From the NCBI GenBank assembly GCA_964433675.1, contig CAYSSJ010000013.1, positions 11,401 through 75,400 on the forward strand: DNA of 64,000 nucleotides. The letters run 5' to 3'. Positions within the stretch are counted from its first letter, which is position 1. Every line of letters starts with the position of its first letter. The position numbers were made by a program, and so were the translations under genes. This stretch comes from CAYSSJ01 sp964433675. Its GTDB lineage: Bacteria; Cloacimonadota; Cloacimonadia; Cloacimonadales; TCS61. This document shows positions 34,771 through 43,721 of the stretch, one piece after another. The notes beneath the pieces were generated by a model that saw only the letters and a program-made list of their open reading frames with translations, was not told where the DNA came from and made no database searches.

Positions 34771-35775
34771 ATGAGAAAATATAATGTGGCTATCATTGGT
34801 GCTACCGGTATGGTGGGCAGAGAAATGCTGAAAATCATCCATGACAGTAGCTTTCCGGTTAACAAACTCAGATTATTTGCCAGTATCGCATCTGCCGGAA
34901 CTAAATTGTCTTGCGAAGATGAAACCTATATAGTAGAGAAGATCGAACCCGGCAGTTTTACAGATGTAGATATCGCTCTAATCTCCGCTGGAGGTAATGT
35001 GAGTAGAGAAATAGCACCCCAAGCGGTTAGTGAAGGTGCTGTGGTGATAGACAATAGCAGCGCTTTTCGAATGGATGTAAATGTGCCTTTGGTAGTAACG
35101 GAAGTGAATGCAAAAGCCCTGAGAAAACATGATGGTATCATCGCCAATCCGAATTGCTCCACTATCCAGTTAGTGGTCATGCTCAAACCGATCCAAACGG
35201 CTTTCGGACTCAAAAAAGTGATCGTCAGTACCTATCAGTCGGTATCCGGAGCCGGGAAAAATGGAGTTGATGAACTAATAGACCATACCGATCTGATGCT
35301 GAAAGATAAAAAAACGCAACCGAACAAATTCCCTGTTTCCATTGCCTTCAATGTGATCCCTCAGATCGGTGAGATCAATGAGAATGGCGATTGTTTCGAA
35401 GAAGTGAAGATGATGAACGAAACTAAGAAGATATTGGCAAATGAACATCTGCAGGTAGCGGTGACGACAGTGAGAGTTCCGGTAATGATCGGTCATTCCG
35501 AGGCAGTATATTTCCAAACTGAGAAAGAGACTATGCTAGAGGATATCATCTCGATTCTGAGCCAAGCGAAAGGGATAAAAGTATATGAGCCGGAGTGTTT
35601 TCCGACTGCTCTCGATAGCCAATGTGATGATGATGTTCTGATTGGACGTCTGAGAAGCTGTTTGGGAAGCAATGATGAATTTCTCGGTTGGATAGTGGCA
35701 AATAATCTGCGCAAAGGAGCTGCTTTGAATGCAGTTCAAATCGCAGAATATCTAATCAGGGAGGATTTGCTCTGA
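34771..35775 (+). CDS. asd: Aspartate-semialdehyde dehydrogenase
   Basis: The enzyme reducing aspartyl phosphate to the semialdehyde for lysine/DAP, threonine and methionine. It has NADP motif GATGMVG (10-16) and catalytic Cys129 in NPNCST. The later block EVKMMNETKKIL and VPVMIGHSEAV fit the USG-1/Asd family. I start at ATG 34771 with GGAAG just ahead; GTG 34765 is an alternative. It overlaps lysC by one base (TGATG), giving a tight asd-lysC operon. Confidence 0.95.
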   Translation: MRKYNVAIIGATGMVGREMLKIIHDSSFPVNKLRLFASIASAGTKLSCEDETYIVEKIEPGSFTDVDIALISAGGNVSREIAPQAVSEGAVVIDNSSAFRMDVNVPLVVTEVNAKALRKHDGIIANPNCSTIQLVVMLKPIQTAFGLKKVIVSTYQSVSGAGKNGVDELIDHTDLMLKDKKTQPNKFPVSIAFNVIPQIGEINENGDCFEEVKMMNETKKILANEHLQVAVTTVRVPVMIGHSEAVYFQTEKETMLEDIISILSQAKGIKVYEPECFPTALDSQCDDDVLIGRLRSCLGSNDEFLGWIVANNLRKGAALNAVQIAEYLIREDLL

Positions 35776-36986
35776 TGCGTATTGTTATCCAGAAATTCGG
35801 CGGAACTTCGCTCAGAACTACTCAAGAGCGAAAGAAATGTGCTCAGCATATCATCAATAAGCTTAAAAGCGGATATGTGCCAGTAGTAGTAGTTTCCGCT
35901 ATGGGAAGAGAGGGTGATCCTTACTCTACCGATAGCTTGATCAAATTAGCACTAGAGGAAAATGAGATTCTACTACCACGTGAAAAAGACCTGCTTCTCT
36001 CTTGTGGTGAATTGATCTCAGCAGTTTTGATGTCTCTCAATCTAAGGAAAAACGGTTATGATGCCAAGACTTTGAGCGGATTCCAAGCTGGGATCATCAC
36101 TGATGATGAGTTTTCCAACAGTAAAGTGAAGGCAGTAGATACCCAGAAGATTGAGGATATGCTCAAAGAGGGGATTATACCGGTAGTAGCAGGTTTTCAA
36201 GGTGTCAGCGAAAGTGGGGAGATTACCACTTTTTCCCGTGGAGGTAGTGATACTACCGCCTCGGTTTTAGCTAAAGCATTCGATGCTGAGTTTATCGAGA
36301 TCTACTCCGATGTTGATGGAATCCATACTGCTGATCCAAAAATAGTCGAAAGAGCAGAATTATTGTCTCAGATAAGTTATGATGAGATTGTGGAGTTGGC
36401 ACACAAAGGTACGAAGATAATCCATCCCAGGGCTGTCGAAATTGCTAGAGATGCTAAAATACCGATCTCTATAAAACCTGTAGTCTCGGATAAAACCGGT
36501 ACTTTGATCCACTCGCTAAAGCATGAAAGACCGATCACCAGCATAGCCTGCAAAGAGAGAATCGTCTATTTCAGAACCGAGATGAAAAATGGCGAGGAAT
36601 CAAAAGTCCGAGCTCAGCTATTCGCTCAGATAGCCGCTAGTTCCATTAGCACCGATTTTATCAACATCCTCCCCGACACTGCTGCCTTTATTGTCGATGA
36701 AGAGAAAAAAAGAAAAGTGAAAAAAATCTTAAATGATCTGGCTTTGAACTATAGTCTGCGCTCCGATTGTGTAAAAATCTCGGTAGTGGGAACCGGGATG
36801 ACAGGCAGACCCGGTGTGCTTTCCGAAATCCTCAACACTCTCATCCAAGCGGAAATCGAAGTGATCCAAGTTACCGATTCTCATACCACTATCTCCTGCC
36901 TGATCAAAGCTAAAGATAAAAAGAAAGCGATAAATCTGCTGCATGAGTGTTTTTTCGAAGATAGCAGCAAGAAAAATAAATTTTAG
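35775..36986 (+). CDS. lysC: Aspartate kinase
   Basis: A 403-residue monofunctional aspartokinase starting the aspartate pathway. The N-terminal KFGGTSL (7-13) and catalytic region SRGGSDTTA are intact, with EIYSDVDGI and TADP following. Two ACT domains occupy about 262-395 (VVGTGMTGRPGV in the second), so it should be regulated allosterically by end products. Expressed with asd through a one-base overlap. Confidence 0.95.
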   Translation: MRIVIQKFGGTSLRTTQERKKCAQHIINKLKSGYVPVVVVSAMGREGDPYSTDSLIKLALEENEILLPREKDLLLSCGELISAVLMSLNLRKNGYDAKTLSGFQAGIITDDEFSNSKVKAVDTQKIEDMLKEGIIPVVAGFQGVSESGEITTFSRGGSDTTASVLAKAFDAEFIEIYSDVDGIHTADPKIVERAELLSQISYDEIVELAHKGTKIIHPRAVEIARDAKIPISIKPVVSDKTGTLIHSLKHERPITSIACKERIVYFRTEMKNGEESKVRAQLFAQIAASSISTDFINILPDTAAFIVDEEKKRKVKKILNDLALNYSLRSDCVKISVVGTGMTGRPGVLSEILNTLIQAEIEVIQVTDSHTTISCLIKAKDKKKAINLLHECFFEDSSKKNKF

Positions 36987-37007
36987 ATAGTACAGATAAA
37001 CTATTTC

Positions 37008-37036
37008 TTGACACCAAAAGTATCTGCCGTCATTTG
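37008..37036 (+). promoter_or_regulatory. Putative promoter of the CNB-domain/AI-2E operon
   Basis: TTGACA at 37008-37013, 17 bases, then CATTTG at 37031-37036. It matches the recurring -35 and nnnTTG shape seen elsewhere in the window and begins 22 bases after lysC. Confidence 0.45.
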
Positions 37037-37070
37037 CAAATTATAAAAAAATAAAGTGAGGGATAGAAAA

Positions 37071-37568
37071 ATGCCGATCATACCGAAGCCAAAAAAGAAA
37101 AGAACAGATGTCGATATGGAATTGGTAGTGTTTCTCAAGGGACTCTCTTTGTTTAGTACCCTTACCAAAGGTGAACGCATCAATCTGAGTAGATTTATCT
37201 ATCAAAGGGATTATAAAAAGGACGAGATCATCGTCAAAAAAGGATATCCCAATGTGGTATTTTACATTGTCCAAAACGGGGAGCTGCTAATCTATTTGGA
37301 GCATGGAGAAGAGCAGATCGAATTGAGACGAGTAGGCGAAAAAGAGTTTTTCGGCGAGATCGGCATATTCTTAGAGGAAGATCGCACTGCTTCTGTGAAA
37401 GCGACGATGGACAGTACTCTCTTGGCTATTCCCACCACCGAATTCCAAAAATTCATCGATCAATATCCCCGCGCTGCTGCAAAGATCCTTTTTAACATGG
37501 GGCAGGTGCTGGCAAGTAATATTCTGAAATTGAATAATAAGCTGCAAACTATGAAAATCGAAAAGTGA
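37071..37568 (+). CDS. Cyclic-nucleotide-binding domain protein without DNA-binding domain
   Basis: A 165-residue protein that is essentially one cNMP-binding beta-barrel (about 20-135): KKDEIIVKKG, then GEKEFFGEIGIFLEEDRTASVKA. In Crp the phosphate-binding cassette is GE..L....RSA; here the equivalent is FFGEIGIF...RTASV, so ligand binding is possible. No helix-turn-helix follows; the end is a short helix. I start at ATG 37071 (GAGGGA at 37058-37063). It may sense a ligand and act on the transporter that overlaps it by the next start region. Confidence 0.82.
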   Translation: MPIIPKPKKKRTDVDMELVVFLKGLSLFSTLTKGERINLSRFIYQRDYKKDEIIVKKGYPNVVFYIVQNGELLIYLEHGEEQIELRRVGEKEFFGEIGIFLEEDRTASVKATMDSTLLAIPTTEFQKFIDQYPRAAAKILFNMGQVLASNILKLNNKLQTMKIEK

Positions 37569-37576
37569 GATTAAAA

Positions 37577-38641
37577 ATGGAACGGTCGAGCATATTGAAA
37601 TGGATATTATTTGGTCTGTCTATACTGCTCATAGTAGCGGCGTTCTTGTTTTATCAGCATATCATCTCTTATCTGATAGTAGCTTTTCTGATCGCCTACA
37701 TCATTTCGCCGCTGGTTAATCTGGCAGAAAAATATCAGATCAAACGGACGGTCTCTATTTTGGTGATCTATATCATCATCGCCCTGTTGCTGGCGATCTT
37801 CTTTAATGTGATTATCCCCCAAATTATCGAGCAGATGATCGATCTGGTGCATAGTCTGAACGAAGTAGTACAAGAACATGATGACATTAACCTGCGTGTG
37901 CTTGGATTCGATGGGATAGCTAATATTATCGATAGTATCGAAAGTCGCTTTCCTCAGCTCGAGATTCACAGACAAATCTCTTTCACTTTGGATGAGGCTA
38001 AGTTCAATTCGGTATTGAATCAGATTCCACTTTTTTTTAAGAGTGTGATAAATGTAGCCTCTTTCCTCATCGTCGTACCGGTGATCGTGTTCTTTATCCT
38101 CAAAGATGAGCGAAAATTCTTTCATTACATCTTTTCCTGTATCGGCAACAGATATTTTGAATTCTCTCTGCATCTTTTTGAGAAGATAGAGACCAGTTTC
38201 GGTCGTTTTTTCAGAGCGCTACTTTTGGAGACTTTGCTGGTAACTATAATGTCCATAGCCGGATTACTTATCCTGCGCATTCCGTATGCTATTGTGCTCG
38301 GACTGATTGTCGGTCTAGCAAACCCGATCAAGTATTTCGGTCCGTTTATCGGTGCAGTTCCCACATTATTGATTATTCTGTTGGGACCGACTCCGGATAT
38401 TTACATCCTCTATGCTGGCATCATGTTTCTGATTGTGCAACAGATAGACAGCCTTATCCTCTTTCCCTGGTTGGTTGGTAAAAGTATGAATATGCATCCA
38501 CTGTGGGTATTGCTCACTGTCATTGCCGGTGGTTATGCATTCGGAATTTTGGGCATGCTCTTCGCAGTGCCGGTCGTATTCTTGATAAAAGTGATAGTAG
38601 AAGTCTCTCATAAGAGCTTGAAAAAATTCGAAATAATATAA
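37577..38641 (+). CDS. AI-2E family transporter (PerM/YhhQ-type)
   Basis: A 354-residue membrane protein with about seven or eight hydrophobic segments in the AI-2E transporter family. The C-terminal block GPFIGAVPTLLIILL and FPWLVGKSMNMHPLWVLL is diagnostic. It moves small molecules or ions; substrates vary and AI-2 is not assured. I prefer ATG 37577; a GTG overlapping the upstream stop (37565) would add four residues. It is in an operon with the CNB-domain gene. Confidence 0.85.
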   Translation: MERSSILKWILFGLSILLIVAAFLFYQHIISYLIVAFLIAYIISPLVNLAEKYQIKRTVSILVIYIIIALLLAIFFNVIIPQIIEQMIDLVHSLNEVVQEHDDINLRVLGFDGIANIIDSIESRFPQLEIHRQISFTLDEAKFNSVLNQIPLFFKSVINVASFLIVVPVIVFFILKDERKFFHYIFSCIGNRYFEFSLHLFEKIETSFGRFFRALLLETLLVTIMSIAGLLILRIPYAIVLGLIVGLANPIKYFGPFIGAVPTLLIILLGPTPDIYILYAGIMFLIVQQIDSLILFPWLVGKSMNMHPLWVLLTVIAGGYAFGILGMLFAVPVVFLIKVIVEVSHKSLKKFEII

Positions 38642-38657
38642 ATAAAGGAGTATTGGT

Positions 38658-39299
38658 TTGAGATTTAGAACTATTTGGATCGCAATAATAATTACGTTAA
38701 TTATGCCGGCGCTGTTTGCGCAAGGTATATCGAGGACTCAAGATGCCAGAAACAATATCTATCTGGAGAGGTTGGACGAAAACCTGATAGATACTATCAA
38801 AATGTTGGAAACTTTTAGCGATAGAGCGCAGAACGTGGAACACTTCGACATGGTCGATGCCTATACCAGTTTCTTGATGAATATGACCATGGAGTGTGCT
38901 AAATTGCGTAATTACATTTCGCAAGCGGAAAATGCCACCTCTGCCGAAGAGAGAGAAGATATCATCGCTATTTTGATCTTCACACTGAAACCGGAGCTTG
39001 AAGAGTTCGACGAAGATGTAACCAGAGCTCAAGATAGAGAAAATCAGGATTACCTCGAAGATATTTCTGAGCGCATCAAGAAAACCAGAGGCAATACGCT
39101 ACAAAGTTTGATTAAAGAAGAGGAAAAGATGGTGCAAACGGGAATGATCTCTACCGAGTATATGGAATTACATGCCAGATTCTTCTTTTTGAACTTATTG
39201 GATGATTTTGTGAAACCCTACACTTTTCTTAGCAGGCAAAACAGAGCTTTGCTCACAGAGATCGTGAAAGATATAGATAAAAACATGCCTGCTTTATAA
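38658..39299 (+). CDS. Exported protein of unknown function
   Basis: A 213-residue protein I do not recognise. A signal peptide covers about residues 1-22 (ending ALFAQG), with no lipobox Cys. The rest is predicted almost entirely helical and strongly charged, with an acidic middle (about 90-130) and helical heptad-like spacing. Translation starts at TTG 38658 behind AAAGGAG (38644-38650). It lies 16 bases after the AI-2E gene and 13 before a small membrane-protein gene, so a joint envelope role is possible. Confidence 0.6.
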   Translation: MRFRTIWIAIIITLIMPALFAQGISRTQDARNNIYLERLDENLIDTIKMLETFSDRAQNVEHFDMVDAYTSFLMNMTMECAKLRNYISQAENATSAEEREDIIAILIFTLKPELEEFDEDVTRAQDRENQDYLEDISERIKKTRGNTLQSLIKEEEKMVQTGMISTEYMELHARFFFLNLLDDFVKPYTFLSRQNRALLTEIVKDIDKNMPAL

Positions 39300-39312
39300 A
39301 AATGGAGATGTT

Positions 39313-39660
39313 ATGCAGATAAGCGGACAAATTAATCTCGTATTGTACTTTATCACTACTTTTTTGATGAATCTGTTTTTTTTGGCAACTGTAGTGATAC
39401 TTTCTGTAGGATTGGTGCGCATGTTCACAGACAGTTTCAAGACATTGTTTCGCACTGAAAACAGAGTAAGAAAGGATAAATCCGACATCGGTTATTCCAT
39501 GCGGCTATTCTCACTTGTCCTCACTTTTTTGGCAGGCGCATTGCTGATGGATATCATCATAGATATCAGCTGGGATAGTATCGCACAGTTTGCGGCGATT
39601 ATCGTCTTGAAACTGATCATAGACATAATTAAGAGCAAATTGATAGATAAGGAGGCTTGA
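39313..39660 (+). CDS. Small membrane protein of unknown function
   Basis: A 115-residue protein with hydrophobic segments at about 8-32, 58-77 and 80-98 and a charged loop (about 38-55, RTENRVRKDKSD) between. No family is recognised. It starts 13 bases after the exported-protein gene (GGAGATGTT precedes the ATG) and ends 4 bases before the nitroreductase start. Confidence 0.6.
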   Translation: MQISGQINLVLYFITTFLMNLFFLATVVILSVGLVRMFTDSFKTLFRTENRVRKDKSDIGYSMRLFSLVLTFLAGALLMDIIIDISWDSIAQFAAIIVLKLIIDIIKSKLIDKEA

Positions 39661-39664
39661 AAAG

Positions 39665-40234
39665 TTGATAGAAGAATTGATCCAAAAAAATAGAAGTTAC
39701 CGTCGTTTTGAAGAAGACGTTAAGGTGGAATTGGATGACTTGAAACACTTTGTGGATTTGGGAAGACAAAGTGCATCAGCAGCTAATCTACAGCCACTCA
39801 GATATCATATTAGTAACAATAGAAGACTGAATAGCCATATCTTCCCGCTGCTTAAATGGGCTGGCTATCTAAAAGATTGGGATGGACCCGTGCATGGCGA
39901 ACGTCCCGCTGCTTATATCACCATTCTCAATTCTCAACCAGACAACAGATTTGCCTCAACCGATGCCGGTATAGCAGTCCAATCTATACTCTTGGCAGCT
40001 GTGGAGCATGGCTATGGTGGTTGTATATTTGCTTCGGTGGATAGAGAGAGATTGGCAGCTTTGTTAGAGCTTCCCCAAGATTATAAAATCCTATTCACTA
40101 TCGCACTGGGTAAGCCGAAAGAGAAAGTCAAACTCGTAGAAGCAGATGACGATATCAAATACTGGCGCGATCAAAATGGTGTGCATTTTGTCCCCAAACT
40201 GAAATTGGGTGAAGTCATCTTCAAAATCAACTAA
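39665..40234 (+). CDS. Nitroreductase family protein
   Basis: A 189-residue FMN-dependent nitroreductase. The N-terminal NRSYRRFEEDV and SAANLQPLRYHIS contain the usual FMN-binding arginine and serine, and EHGYGGCIFASVDRERLAALL the conserved GG. It reduces nitro groups, quinones or flavins with NAD(P)H. Translation starts at TTG 39665, with GGAGG at 39651-39655. It is last in a short forward operon. Confidence 0.85.
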   Translation: MIEELIQKNRSYRRFEEDVKVELDDLKHFVDLGRQSASAANLQPLRYHISNNRRLNSHIFPLLKWAGYLKDWDGPVHGERPAAYITILNSQPDNRFASTDAGIAVQSILLAAVEHGYGGCIFASVDRERLAALLELPQDYKILFTIALGKPKEKVKLVEADDDIKYWRDQNGVHFVPKLKLGEVIFKIN

Positions 40235-40339
40235 GTGGCTTGAAATATGTCGGCAATATTTACTGGAGATATCGTTTTTTTTACCTTTACCTAACTCTTT
40301 TGCTACCATACTCTAATAATGGTTATGACAAAAATAGAG

Positions 40340-40369
40340 TTGACAGTTTAGATTAAGTGAAGATTTTAA
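40340..40369 (+). promoter_or_regulatory. Putative promoter of the korDABC operon
   Basis: TTGACA at 40340-40345, 17 bases, then ATTTTA (40363-40368). The 165-base gap before the ferredoxin gene and the operon boundary support a start here. Confidence 0.4.
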
Positions 40370-40399
40370 ACGTAAAATATATTAAAAAAGGAGAATAGT

Positions 40400-40603
40400 A
40401 TGGCAAGAATGACTGTCGATCCCAAATACTGTAAAGGATGTGGTCTTTGCATAGAAGCCTGTCCTAAGAAGATCATTCGTTTTTCGGAAGATATCAATGC
40501 AAAAGGATATCATTATGCTGAATGTTTCGATCAGGACGCTTGTATAGCTTGCAAATTGTGTTATACTACCTGTCCGGATGTCGCGATTAAAATTGAGAAA
40601 TAA
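40400..40603 (+). CDS. korD: 2-oxoacid:ferredoxin oxidoreductase, delta (ferredoxin) subunit
   Basis: A 67-residue dicluster ferredoxin. Two CxxCxxCxxxC motifs (Cys 11, 14, 17, 21 and 48, 51, 54, 58) bind two [4Fe-4S] clusters. As the small subunit of a four-part oxidoreductase it transfers electrons from the TPP subunit to free ferredoxin. It leads the operon, 11 bases before the alpha subunit gene. Confidence 0.93.
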   Translation: MARMTVDPKYCKGCGLCIEACPKKIIRFSEDINAKGYHYAECFDQDACIACKLCYTTCPDVAIKIEK

Positions 40604-40614
40604 ATGGAGGAACA

Positions 40615-41694
40615 ATGGGTGAAAAAGTATTGATGAAAGGGAACGAAGCCGTAGCGGAAGCTGCTATACGAGCCGGTTGCCGCTTGTATTTCGCTTATCC
40701 TATTACCCCGCAGAGTGAATTGATCGAATATATGTCCCGTATGATGCCGAAAGTGAACGGTATCTTCATACAGGCAGAGAGCGAAGTTTCCGCTATCAAC
40801 ATGATCTACGGCGCTGCCGGATGCGGTAAACGTGCGATGACCTCGTCGTCATCACCGGGTATCAGTCTGAAACAAGAGGGAATATCCTATATCGCAGGCG
40901 CTAATCTGCCGGCAGTGATAGTGAATGTTCAGCGTGGTGGACCCGGTCTGGGAGATATCCAACCTTCACAGGGTGATTATTTCCAAGCAACCAAAGGTGG
41001 TGGACACGGAGATTATCGCTCTATCGTGCTCGCTCCCAATTCAGTTCAAGAATTTGCCGATATGGCCGCTATGGCTTTCGAATTGGCAGATAAGTATCGT
41101 AATTCTGTTATTATCCTTTCAGACGGTCTGCTCGGTCAGATGATGGAACCAGTAGAATTCGCAGAAGCAAAAACAGAGAAAGAAGTGGAAGAGCTGGGCA
41201 AGCAACATTATGACTGGTGTATGCATCCCAATGTAGATGGAGAGAATCGTCATCATCATGAGATCAACTCTCTGGAAATAGATCCGAATGTCTTGGAAAA
41301 ACATGTCCTCAAACTGGAAGAGAAGTATAAAAAGATCGAAGCGAATGAGGTTAAATACGAAGAATATAATGTAAATGAAGACAACGAGGTCTTGTGTGTT
41401 GCATTTGGAACAGCTTCTCGTATCGTTCGTTCAGCTATCGATCAACTGAAAGAAGAGGGCAGAAATGTCGGTTTGATAAGACCGATTACAGTTTGGCCCT
41501 ATCCATACAAAGCTATCGAAGAAGCACTTCATGACAAGGTGAAGAAAGTATGCGTATTTGAACTTAACTTGGGGCAGATGGTCGAAGATGTGCGTCTGGC
41601 AGTTAATGGTAAAGTACCGGTCGAGTTCATGGGTAAAGTCGGCGGTTTAGTCTTTACACCAGACGAAGTAAAAGCGAAGATCGAGGAGGTATAG
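40615..41694 (+). CDS. korA: 2-oxoacid:ferredoxin oxidoreductase alpha subunit, VorB-like
   Basis: A 359-residue alpha subunit that binds the pyrimidine end of TPP and closes the active site. The beginning LMKGNEAVAEAAIRAGCR and the run SSSSPGISLKQEGISYIAGANLPAV are typical of 2-ketoisovalerate-type (VorB) enzymes, so branched-chain 2-oxoacids are the likely substrates; 2-oxoglutarate remains possible. It oxidatively decarboxylates 2-oxoacids to acyl-CoA and reduces ferredoxin. Confidence 0.9.
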   Translation: MGEKVLMKGNEAVAEAAIRAGCRLYFAYPITPQSELIEYMSRMMPKVNGIFIQAESEVSAINMIYGAAGCGKRAMTSSSSPGISLKQEGISYIAGANLPAVIVNVQRGGPGLGDIQPSQGDYFQATKGGGHGDYRSIVLAPNSVQEFADMAAMAFELADKYRNSVIILSDGLLGQMMEPVEFAEAKTEKEVEELGKQHYDWCMHPNVDGENRHHHEINSLEIDPNVLEKHVLKLEEKYKKIEANEVKYEEYNVNEDNEVLCVAFGTASRIVRSAIDQLKEEGRNVGLIRPITVWPYPYKAIEEALHDKVKKVCVFELNLGQMVEDVRLAVNGKVPVEFMGKVGGLVFTPDEVKAKIEEV

Positions 41695-42450
41695 ATGCAA
41701 GTAATAGCTCAAAGACCCAAATCACTAATGGAAGTGCCTTTTACTTATTGTCCGGGCTGTTTACATGGTGTGGCACATCGTCTGATAGCCGAGGCTATGG
41801 ACGAACTGGATATGCGAAATCATACAATGGGAGTAGCTCCGGTGGGCTGTTCCGTATTTGCCTATAAATTCTTTGATTGTGATATGGCGCAAGCTGCTCA
41901 TGGTCGCGCTCCAGCCGTTGCAACCGGCATGAAACGAGCCCGACCCGATATGCACGTCTTCACCTATCAAGGTGATGGAGACCTCGCTGCTATCGGAACT
42001 GCCGAGATCATTCACGCTGCTAATCGAGGTGAAAAGATGACCGTCTTTTTCGTAAATAACGCTATCTATGGTATGACCGGCGGGCAGATGGCTCCAACTA
42101 CGCTTTCAAATATGAAGACTTCCACATCCCCATACGGGCGTGATGTAGAAGACATCGGTCATCCGATAAAAATGTGTGAACTTCTATCCACTCTGGAATC
42201 TCCATATCTGATTGAGCGAGTGTCACTATTATCCCCCCAAGATATACTCAAAGCAAAAAAAGTGGTTAATAAAGCGATGAAAATCAATAAAGAAAACAAA
42301 GGATTTACCTTTGTAGAATTCATCTCTACCTGTCCGACTAACTGGGGTGTCGAATCCGAAAAAGCGCGTGAGTGGGCAAAAGAGAATATGCTCCCCATAT
42401 TCAAAATCGGTAACTTCCGCGATAAATCTAGAGAAGGGGGACAATCATGA
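41695..42450 (+). CDS. korB: 2-oxoacid:ferredoxin oxidoreductase beta subunit
   Basis: The 251-residue TPP-binding subunit. TPP/Mg motif GDGD (93-96) is followed by NNAIYGMTGGQ (121-131); CPGC (19-22) begins the [4Fe-4S] ligand set. It directly abuts the alpha gene and overlaps the gamma gene by 4 bases. Catalyses CoA-dependent oxidation together with the other three subunits. Confidence 0.93.
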   Translation: MQVIAQRPKSLMEVPFTYCPGCLHGVAHRLIAEAMDELDMRNHTMGVAPVGCSVFAYKFFDCDMAQAAHGRAPAVATGMKRARPDMHVFTYQGDGDLAAIGTAEIIHAANRGEKMTVFFVNNAIYGMTGGQMAPTTLSNMKTSTSPYGRDVEDIGHPIKMCELLSTLESPYLIERVSLLSPQDILKAKKVVNKAMKINKENKGFTFVEFISTCPTNWGVESEKAREWAKENMLPIFKIGNFRDKSREGGQS

Positions 42451-42989
42451 AAATAGAATTGATCTGCTCAGGCTTTGGTGGACAAGGCTCGCTTACTGTC
42501 GGTAAATTCCTGGCACAAGCTGCTATGAAAGAGGGTAAGAATGTGTCTTGGTTACCATCTTACGGACCGGAAATGCGCGGTGGTACTGCCAATGTCTCTA
42601 CCGTGATTTCGGATGATCCCATAGCTTCACCGATCGTCAGTCACCCCGATATCGTCATTGCACTCAATCAACCCTCTGCAGATAAGTTCGGACCGACTAT
42701 CAAAGCAGGTGGGCTGCTGATCGGTAACGAAGATATGTGTCCAAAAAAGTTGGAGAGAGACGATATCGAATCATTATATGCTCCGATGAGCAAGATTGCT
42801 AATGAGATAGGTAGCGCTAAGGTGCTGAATATGGTCTCGATCGGTATTGTTATCGGCAAAACCAAGTTGGTTAAATATGAGACCTTGGAAAAAGATCTAA
42901 AAACGTTTATGAAAGATAAGAATCCAGCCCTATTAGAAGCTAATATCAAAGCGATTCGCAAAGGGATGGAGATTGGTGAATCTTCATAA
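42447..42989 (+). CDS. korC: 2-oxoacid:ferredoxin oxidoreductase gamma subunit
   Basis: The 180-residue gamma subunit, which contacts CoA and the alpha subunit. The glycine-rich GFGGQGSLTVGKFLAQA start (about 8-24), followed by PSYGPEMRGGTAN, is diagnostic. It is last in the operon and followed by a strong terminator. Confidence 0.93.
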   Translation: MKIELICSGFGGQGSLTVGKFLAQAAMKEGKNVSWLPSYGPEMRGGTANVSTVISDDPIASPIVSHPDIVIALNQPSADKFGPTIKAGGLLIGNEDMCPKKLERDDIESLYAPMSKIANEIGSAKVLNMVSIGIVIGKTKLVKYETLEKDLKTFMKDKNPALLEANIKAIRKGMEIGESS

Positions 42990-43003
42990 AATCAAATAAT
43001 CAT

Positions 43004-43037
43004 AAAAGGGGCGATTTCAGTTTCGCCCCTTTTTTTT
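43004..43037 (+). terminator. Intrinsic terminator after korC
   Basis: AAAAGGGGCGA at 43004-43014 pairs with TCGCCCCTTTT at 43023-43033 around a short loop, followed by further T. It ends the korDABC transcript. Confidence 0.9.
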
Positions 43038-43038
43038 A

Positions 43039-43067
43039 TTGACAATAATTATCCCAGATTTTTTAGT
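43039..43067 (+). promoter_or_regulatory. Putative promoter of the lipoprotein trio
   Basis: TTGACA at 43039-43044 directly after the terminator, 17 bases, then TTTAGT (43062-43067). The -10 is a weaker match to the shape used elsewhere in the window. Confidence 0.4.
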
Positions 43068-43098
43068 TTACCATTAATTTATAAAGACGGAGGTAAAG

Positions 43099-43716
43099 AT
43101 GAGGTTCAGAAATTTTAGAATTGTTATTATCATAGCAGCTCTTGCTGCTCTGTTGGTGGTAGGTTGTGCCGGTCCATCCCGCACGGTTGAGAGAATTTCA
43201 GCAGATGAGGTAGTAGATCTGAGCGGGCGGTGGAGCGATACAGATTCCAGATTGGTAGCCGAACAGATGGTTACCGATTTGCTGATGAGACCATGGCTGA
43301 ATAACTTTATGCAGGAAGAGGGGAAAAGACCGGTGGTTATTGTCGGTAATATTCGCAATTTATCCTCTGAACATATAGAGACAGGGTTGTTTGTTACCAA
43401 TATCGAAAGAGAACTGATAAATTCGGGAAGAGTTACCTTTGTAGCCAGTCGGGAACAAAGGGAAGCTATCAGGGAAGAACGGCTCGATCAGCAGGCTTAT
43501 GCCACAGAGGAGACCGCTCGAAGATTAGCCGCTGAAACCGGGGCTGACTTTATGATGCATGGCTCTATCAAAACTCTGGTCGATCAGCTGGAAGGAAGAC
43601 AGATCAAACTCTATCAGGTAGATATGGAACTGATCAATCTGGAAACCAATGAAAAAGTATGGATCGGCAACAAAGAGATCAGGAAATATATCGAACGTTC
43701 CCGTTCCCGTTGGTAA
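43099..43716 (+). CDS. Lipoprotein resembling penicillin-binding protein activator LpoB
   Basis: A 205-residue lipoprotein with signal peptide and lipobox VVGC (Cys23). The body has the LpoB-like pattern: DLSGRWSDTDSRLVAEQM, VVIVGNIRN.SSEHI, then LINSGRVTFVASREQREAIREERLDQQ and ETGADFMMHGSI. LpoB-type proteins reach through the peptidoglycan to stimulate PBP1b in Enterobacteria; here that role is inferred. It is first of three lipoprotein genes in a row. Confidence 0.8.
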   Translation: MRFRNFRIVIIIAALAALLVVGCAGPSRTVERISADEVVDLSGRWSDTDSRLVAEQMVTDLLMRPWLNNFMQEEGKRPVVIVGNIRNLSSEHIETGLFVTNIERELINSGRVTFVASREQREAIREERLDQQAYATEETARRLAAETGADFMMHGSIKTLVDQLEGRQIKLYQVDMELINLETNEKVWIGNKEIRKYIERSRSRW

Positions 43717-43721
43717 AAATT

